A stretch of DNA of 64,000 nt from Charina bottae (taxonomy: Eukaryota > Chordata > Lepidosauria > Squamata > Charinaidae), in contig JALMGJ010000006.1 of assembly GCA_023362775.1 (NCBI GenBank), positions 53,559,501 to 53,623,500 on the forward strand, read 5' to 3'. A program made the translations under genes and the position numbers. Shown one piece after another: positions 43,001-52,400 of the stretch; within the stretch, counting starts at the first letter, position 1, and each line of letters begins with the position of its first letter. Under the pieces are notes generated by a model, which saw only the letters and a list, made by a program, of their open reading frames with translations, was not told the origin of the DNA and ran no database searches.

Positions 43001-45652
43001 AGATGTACAGCTATTGCAGAAATAAATCTGATTCCAAACAAGATTTTAAACCAAAGCCTTGTTCTCTCATTTATACTAAGCATGACATGCAGTAATGTTG
43101 CCTTACATTTAACAGACTTAGTAACAAATCCAATTGAAGAAACAAATGTCATGTTTTTATGCAAAATTCATTTATATTATTCATTTGGGAGGCAAGCATC
43201 TTTATGTATTCATATATTTCATCTCCTGACATCCTATGAGAAACAAAATACATCCTTTTTAACTTAGATACTATACTTGATTTTAGCCAAAAGGCCAAGA
43301 AGCGATTTAGCTTAGAGAACTACCTTAGTCTGAGATACTAATTTAACGAAAGAGCTTTAAGTACACATATTACTCCCTCAGCCATTTCTAAACCAAGTCC
43401 AGTAACTAAAGCGTCACCAATGAAGATTGACAAGGATTAGTAACAGAGATTAAATTGTATCTAGTAAGAGAGAAGAATGAGAGGCTTATTGAAAGAAAGG
43501 AAAAAGAAAAATAGATGAAAGACTCAATAAGCATTTTTAATTTGAATTTCTAAGAAAATATAAGTAGCAAAAGTACTTAGATACAGTATAAGATATCCCA
43601 CATTACTCTGAAGCTCATTAAGTTTGTTCTTAATCATAAATTTATGATTATGAATGCTGACTTTAAGAGGTTACTTTAGTATATAAATGTATAGTGCTAT
43701 AATTAAAAATCAATACTTCCATGACTTTCCAAATAATCTAAATTGGTATATTGCTCTGGAAAATCTACCTTTATACCACTCATACTACAATATTGGATTT
43801 TAAAACACTGAAGGATGAATTGTGCCATGCTCTTTATTAAGATGCTGACATATTGGGTGGGAATGAATGAATGAATGAATGAATGAATGAATTTATTTAT
43901 TTATTTATTTATTTTGTCCTGACTTCAAGTGAAGGAACACGCTGAGACTTGGTGTAAAGGCTCTAGTGCAGAGCTTTCCAAACTGTGTGTTGTGACACAA
44001 AAGTGTGTCGCCACACAGTCTGGTGTGTCGCCACACAACCCGGAAGCACTAATCATCATCAGCGCTTACGGGTTTTCCCACGGCGACACACCAACGGCGG
44101 TGCGCAAAAACCCGAAAGCAGCAGCAGCGCTTCCGGGTTTTTGCACACTGCCGCAACGGCGGCACTTCCGGGTTTTCCCGCGGCGACACACCAACGGCGG
44201 TTGGTGTGTAGCCGCGGGAAAACTTTGGAAAGCCCTGCTCTAGTGTTTTATTGTTCTACTCTGCTAGACAGAATCCAGCTAAACTAAAATGAACCAGTGA
44301 TGCTCAGAGAAAAGGCCCAAGAAACTAGGGCGGGGCCTTTAGCCTCTTGGGAGGAAAGCAAAGCGATTCAGTGATGCACATGCGTTTATCCCCCTGGAGA
44401 GAGCCCCCTCCTTCTTCACCAGTTATCTCCCTGACACATATTTAGACCAGTACCTTGATTAACTTATTAAGCTCCCTCCAGTTGAATAATTAAATTAAAT
44501 TAAATAGTAGTAGAAAAAACAGTAAATATACCCCAGATATCAAATTATTTTAAGATATCTTCTTGTTCTTCAAACAGATAAGAAATATTTTAGTGTTATA
44601 CAGGTGTCATTCCTACTACAACTTCCTCACCTATGTTAGCTTAATGGCCACAATGAACACAAAAATAAAATAAAAAACCAAAATCAAATGTTAAAAATTA
44701 TGAAAGTAGAAAATAATTACAAGTGAAATATATTCCTATACAACATGATTTTATATAATTCTTCAAAATTTAACTATATAAAAAAATTATACATATTACT
44801 TCCAGCATTGTTTTTGCTATAACAGAACATTCTGACATTAACCCACAGTACAAAGTACAATAAATAATTTTATTGCTACTAATATTAACATGAAAATATT
44901 GAAAAATCATCTACAAAAGGTTCATATTTGTAGTTCTCTAACAATAAGTGGATTATTTATTTCAGATAATAGATGTGGATCACAGATAACTGTGGCAATG
45001 GTCCATTTATGATGAAAATAGAATTATCTTTGCTGAAAATACAGCATTTCTAGAAATGCATTGGGTTATAACATTAATACTAATATGATGAATGAATTCA
45101 AAATCAGAAAAATTGGAGAATATAAGGATACAATCCTATCAAATCTTTTATGAAAATATAATTAATTTGTTCTCAGGTAATCTTTCTAAAAAACTTGTCT
45201 ATATGACAGTGCGATTCCATATACATCTATTCAAAGAGACAGTTTACACCAATCAGTCTGTAACAACATATCTTCATTGTTAAGTAAAGATTATAACAAC
45301 CAACCAACTAGTGCCAATTTTCATTTAAACCCTGCATTGATTCAGGAAACAATATACATTAAAATAATCACATTATTACTAAATTACAGCTAATCACTTT
45401 TCATGTGGATAGGGAACCATGCAGAACACTTAGACTAAGTTCTCATACAGTAAGCAATTATTGTCATTCCAGGTGAATTCACTCTTTGCACATAAAACAT
45501 TTTTCCATATTAAAAAAGAAAACTCTGTTTTTTGAAACTTATGTTACACATCACTTTTGATGAGCTGCAATGCCAAGATTCTACAGTACTGTCCCAACAT
45601 TTTATGCTTTATTATCAGCTCGATATAGTAATAGACTATCATAGACACACAC

Positions 45653-45695
<43 letters not shown>

Positions 45696-48600
45696 TAAAC
45701 TTGTATGCCGCCCAACTCTCAACGACTCATCCTATTAAAATCACTTTATCTATTTACATAAAACACTCATCCTATTAAAAAATGACTAAATTATGTAGCA
45801 GTAAAGATAAAAGTTTATTTTGTATTAGTATAAGGGGGATCAAGTAATACATTTAACTTCAACTGAGTTAAAAAGTTAAAACCCATTACTCCCAAATTCT
45901 AAAATTAATGACACTTTATATCAGATCAAACATAAAAGATTTGATTCAAATAACTTTTTAATAAAATTAATTTTCTGATTTGTTCTGTTTGCAAATAATT
46001 ACCTGCTAGGATGTCAGTGTTTCGTGCTGCTATTGTTTTTACTTTTATTATTCCTGACTCAGCAGCCTGTTTAAAAAAAAAAGAAATCACTGTTTATTTT
46101 GCACTGTATAAAAGCAATTATTTGTTTAATTGAAGTGCACCTTAGAATATTGCTTCAAGTGTTCTGACAACACACAATTAGCTTGGTTTTCTTAAAAAGT
46201 TTTAAAAAATCCCCCAAGCCATGGAAATCTGGAGATTTCATTAACCAGTAAAGTAGCCGGTGTAGGTACCATCCCTGTTGGCACTGGATGAAGCTAGCTG
46301 AAGCAAGGACAACTGAGGATGAATTGATATTCAGTTGATATTCAGAGAGCCAGTTTGGTCTAGTGGTTAAGGCAGAGCTTTCCAAACTGTGTGTCACGAC
46401 ACAAAAGTGTGTCGCCACACACAGTCTGGTGTGTCGCCACACAACCCGGAAGCGCTGATCATCATCAGCGCTTCCGGGTTTTCCCGCGGCGACACACCAA
46501 CAGCGGTGCGCAAAAACCTGAAAGCGGCAGCAGCGCTTCCGGGTTTTTGCACGCTGCCGCAATGGCGGCACTTCCGGGTTTCCCAGCGGTGACACACCAA
46601 CAGCGGTTGGTGTGTCGCTGCGGGAAAACTTTGGAAAGCCCTGGGTTAAGGCAACGGGCTAGAAACCAGGAGACCATGAGTTCTAGTCCCGCCTTAGGCA
46701 TGACAGCTGGCTGGGTGACCTTGGGCCAGTCGCTCTCTCTCAGCCCAACTCATCTCACAGGGTTGTTGTGGGGAAAATAGGGGGAGGAAGGAGTATTAGG
46801 TATGTTCGCCGTCTTGAGTTATTTATAAAAATAATAAAGGCAGGATAGAAAATAAATAAATAAACAAGTGTTCAGAGACTGAGGAAAATAAAAAGATGGC
46901 TGCCTGACAGGAAAGTACTTTATTGCTGTTTTTACAGTTACAAATTCATGGGTTATAAAGTAATGCTGTCATTTCTATACTTTCTCTATATATAGCGCTT
47001 TAAGCAAATTGTTGAATGCAAAAGTGTGCACTCCATTACATATCCATTATAAATAGGGTATCTAAACAGTTGGGCTTTTAGGCTGCCAAGTTAAAAAAAT
47101 GATGTTGTTTAGCTTTGCAAGCAGGTTATCCAATGTAAAAAGTGTGTAGTGTGCAAACATGCTTTAGGAAAAGTCTCAAGTCAACAGCTAGATAAATATA
47201 TTTTTGCTATTTTTATATTGCTTAAAGGCTATATTGTTCAAATAAATCTACTAATGCTTCTTTGCTGAAATGTATCTGTTTCCTCAGCCAGGTCATGTGC
47301 AAAATACACATTCCTTTATTTATTTATTTACTTGATTTGTTTTGCTGTCCATTTCACTTTTATGTGACTCTAGGCGGCTTACAATAAAATAAATAAAATA
47401 CACAATATAGGAATAAAAATAAACATATAGCAGCTGGGCATTATCTAACCAATCATCCACACAGCCAAGAGATGAGCTCTATCCCCATGTCCAAGGCCCC
47501 AGGCTAAAACCAAGTTTTCAAGGTCTTATGAAAGACCAACAGGAACAGGGCCAATCTAATCTCAGGGGTGATGATGTTCCAAAGGGTGGGTGCCACGGCA
47601 GAAAAGGCTCTCCTTATGGGCCCCACCAGCCAACACTCCCTAGCCAAAGGTACCTGAAACATGCTCTTTCTGCCAGATCGGGTAGGACAGGCAGAAACAA
47701 TTTGTAGTGAACTCTTTATTATAAAACAAAAACAATTTCCTTGGCTAATATTACTGAGTGGTAAAATTGCACTCAGCATAGACTATATCCCACTCATTTC
47801 TGTGGTTCCAACATGAAAATTGAGGGACCAAGTTGTTGTTTTAGGTTCTACCGTATTAGGTCTTGGAATGTTCTGTGGACTCTTACAATAAATGTACACT
47901 TATTTTGCTCAGTATTGCTATTTATCTGCCTGAACACATTTTTTCTGGTAAGACAAAAGTAGCAGGAAAATATGGGAAGATTCCAATTGTACAATGGCTA
48001 CCTCTGGACCCTGCCTATGTAAAATTCCATGTATGTGGACAATTGGCGAGAGCGGGATGGGGGCAGTACATCCATCCTGGTTCTTCTTGACCTCTTGGCG
48101 GCTTTCAATACCATCAACTATAGTATTCTTTTGGGTCGGCTTGAGTTGGGGATGGGTGGCAGAGTTTTGCGCTGGTTCACCTCCTTCCTCCGAGACAGGT
48201 CCCAATCAGTGTTGATAGGGAGCAAGATATCTGACCCATGGCCCCTGCTGTGTGGGATGCCTCAGGGCTCAGGGCTCTCTACACTCCTTTTTAGCATCTA
48301 CATGAAGCTGCCAGGTGAGATCATCCATCACCATAGGATGAGGTATAAGTGTATGCTGATGATACCCAATTGTACATCTCCATCCTGGGTGAACTAAGTG
48401 ATGCTGTGGATGTTCTTTTGCGGTGCCTGGAGGTTGTGGGGGTCTGGATGGGGAACAATAGGTTTCAGCTGAACCCTGGTAAGATGGAGTGGCTGTGGGT
48501 GCAGGGCTCCTCTGTATCTGGGGATTTACCATCTTTGGTCCTTGATGGGGTTGCACTGCCCCATACGGACCCGGTGCGCAACCTGGGGTTCCTCCTGGAT

Positions 48601-49359
48601 TCATGACTTCTGCTCGAGCAGGTGGCAGTTGTGGCTAGGAGGGCCTTTGCTCAACTTAGTGTTGTGTGCTAGTTACACCCTTTCCTGGATTGGGAAGCCC
48701 TTCTCTCAGTCACTCATGCCCTAGTCATCTCCCGTATGGACTACTGTGATGCGCTCTACATGGTGCTACCCTTGAAAAGTATCCAGAAGCTGCAGCTGGT
48801 GTAGAACGCAGCAGCACAGGGAATTATGGGCGCCTCTAGGGCTGCACATGTAATACCTCTGCTGTGCGAGCTGCATTGGGTGCATGTGTGCTTCTGGGTC
48901 CAATTCAAGGTGTTGGTTATGACCTTTAAAGCTCTTCATGGCATGGGCCCAGGTTACCTGAGAAACTGTCTCATCCCAATTATATTGACCCGTCCCACCC
49001 AGTCCAGCAGGAAGGGTATGTTCCCATCAGCTAAAGAATTTTGGCTGGTGGGGTCTAGGAGGAAAGCCTTTTCTACTGTTGCCCCCACCGTATGGAACAT
49101 CTTGCTGCCTGAGGTGAGGTTGGCCTCCTCTCTTCTGACTTTCTGGAAGAGCGTTAACACCTGGTTCTGCCAATTAGCTTGTGGATCCAATAGTGATGGG
49201 CAGCCCTGCAGGTGGTTGGTTTGAAGACGCTCTCTCCGCCTTTTTAGTTTTTCTCTTTTAACTTTGTATTTTTTGTATTTTCTATAATGGTTTTTATGAT
49301 CTTTTATTTGTAAATGGCCCAGAATCACCTCCATAGTGGGATGGGTAGTGTATAAATTT

Positions 49360-49449
<90 letters not shown>

Positions 49450-52400
49450 ACGGTAACAATCTAGTGTAGAAGCCCTCTTGAAATTCTGATCTATAGTATT
49501 TTGCAGAAACTAGAGCAAGGTTTCCCAAGCTTTCTTTTTACAGCTCTGGAAATCTCCACTAAGGATAATCAATCAATCAATCAATCAATCATTTTTAAAT
49601 TAAATCTGTAAGTTTCAGTGTAGCCTAGAAATCAATAAAAAGGGTCAGGTAAGATAAAGAAAACAGGAAAATTTAGATATTAATTCTGATTATAAACTTT
49701 TCCGCTGTCACATTTTTGTTTGATTGATCCTTAGCTGTTTTCAAGGCAGTGCAGGACATCCATTGCTACCTGCCTAGCCAATCTCAAACCATATATAATC
49801 AAATTGTGAGTTCCAAACAGATTTGGGAACTGTTTATGTATGGCTTTGAACTTAAACCTCAACTCTAATGCAAATCAGAATCTGGAATTCATACATTAGT
49901 AAAGTCAAGGCAGAAAAAAATTCTGTAATTCCATTTATGTGTCTGATTAGTGTTATGAATATTTATATAGCATATTTCTACTGACATCACAAAGGCAACT
50001 AACACATACAAACATACCCGTCATACTATATTAATATGCCTTAAAATATTAAAATACTTTCTTGCAATTTAAAAGTCCAAGTTAAAAGTATGCATCTTAA
50101 ACTGCTTTCAGAAAAGTCTGAACACTGACCTCCCCTCCAATATACCCCTCTGAAGGAAGAGCATTCTACAGTTTTGGAGCCATGGGGGGGGAAAAGCCTT
50201 TCTATACATGAACTTCTGCACATGGGAGTTAGTACCTGCCAAAGGGTGGGTCTTTCTTGATGGGAACACAATGAGAAAGGAAGTTCTTTAATTACCTAAA
50301 CCTCAAGCTGTAAAGTTTTAGCATCAATATTTAGGATCTTTTAATACTGGGAGAGCTATAATCACAATACTGTACAATTTGACAACATAGCTGCTGCCCA
50401 CTGGCAACTGAAACTTTTAGATATTCTTAGAGGGTAGCCCTGAATAGTCCTGAGGAATCTGTATAACGACCAAGTAGCAAGGGTAAGAACAGAGCACAGA
50501 ACAACGGACTGGTTTAAGATTGGGAAAGGAGTACGGCAGGGCTGTATACTCTCACCCTACCTATTCAACCTGTACGCAGAACACATCATGCGATGTGCTG
50601 GGCTTGAGGAATCCAAGGCTGGAGTTAAAATCGCTGGAAGAAACATTAACAATCTTAGATATGCAGATGATACCACTTTGATGGCTGAAAGCGAGGAGTT
50701 GAGGAGCCTTATGACGAAGGTGAAAGAAGAAAGTGCAAAAGCTGGGTTGCAGTTAAACCTCAAAAAAACCAAGATTATGGCAACCAGCTTGATTGATAAC
50801 TGGCAAATAGAGGGAGAAAAAGTGGAGGCAGTGACAGACTTTGTATTTCTAGGCGCAAAGATTACTGCAGATGCTGACTGCAGCCAGGAAATCAGAAGAC
50901 GTCTACTTCTTGGGAGGAGAGCAATGGCAAATCTTGATAAAATAGTTAAGAGCAGAGACATCACACTGACAACAAAGGTCTGCATAGTTAAAGCAATGGT
51001 ATTCCCTGTAGTAACCTATGGCTGTGAGAGCTGGACCATAAGGAAGGCTGAGCGAAGGAAGATAGATGCTTTTGAACTGTCGTGTTGGAGGAAAATTCTG
51101 AGAGTGCCTTGGACTGCAAGAAGATCAAACCAGTCCATACTCCAGGAAATAAAGCCAGACTGCTCACTTGAGGGAGTGATATTAAAGGCAAAACTGAAGT
51201 ATTTTGGCCACATAATGCGAAGACAGGATACCCTGGAGAAGAAGCTGATGCTAGGGAAAGTGGAAGGCAAAAGGAAGAGGGGCCGACCAAGGGCAAGATG
51301 GATGGATGATATTCTGGAGGTGACAGACTCAACCATGGGGGAGCTGGGGATGGTGACGGCCGACAGGAAACTCTGGTGTGGGCTGGTCCATGAAGTCACG
51401 AAGAGTCGGAAGAGACTGAACGAATAAACAACAAAAAGCCCTGAATAGAGGATATTGTAATAGTTTAGGCATGATGCAATCAAGGTATAAATAACAATTG
51501 CCAGATTAGCCTGATTCAGACATAGTTGCTATTCAGCTAACAAACCTTTTTAATTTATTGTACTCTGTAAGTATGATTTCATATAAATCATGCCCTTGTT
51601 ACATACAAAGTAAAGTGCTAGACTTCCCAGTTCAATTTTAAGTAAAACCAAATTCTATATTGAAAATGAAAAAGTCAGAATAAAAAATGATAGGCAGAGA
51701 AGTGTTAATATTTTAAAGAGCCAACTAATAAAACAAAGTTTTAAAGATATTTAGCTTAGTTCTTACACAATGCTTCTCAAACATTATTTGCTTAACAAAC
51801 AGGCAATCCACATAAAATTATACCTTCACACTTTTTAAGTAAAACACAGAATAGACATTTTAAATAAATATTTGCAAATAGCAGCTATGTGTTATACAGA
51901 GTTATCAAAACTCTTTACAGTAAAACAGTACTAAGCATTGGCAGGAGTCCGATGATATAACTCAAGGCCCTGACAGCAGCCTGGCAATGAAATAATGAAA
52001 ACTGACTAAATCTTTCCTTGGTCCTATTGCTTACACCAGTCAAACAAGCAACCTGTTTTCCTAAGGGTCTGGTTGGGAAAAGGTTGGGAGGTCTTAGGAT
52101 CCTTTGTATTTTGTAACTTTACTGTTCCAGCCTATTACCTGCTCTGTTTTACGGCTTTCTAAAGTAAAATTTCCCAACTGTAAAAACTGTAAAAACATTG
52201 CATCTACCATTCATATTCCCTCTCTAAATATAATCTCTCTCTCTCTCTCTGAAGCTAGAAAAGGGAATCTTGAATCATATGGCTGCTGGGGTGCTGCAAC
52301 AAGACCACAGAACTGTATCCTAAAATGAATAAACCCTCACAATGTATACTTGGCAGTATTAAAAGACTTGTTATTTACATGCTGATATTACCACTTGATA

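Noticed and set aside
43266..43306. Functional U2 snRNA gene
   Set aside because: Only the first 41 nucleotides are present; no Sm site or snRNA promoter.
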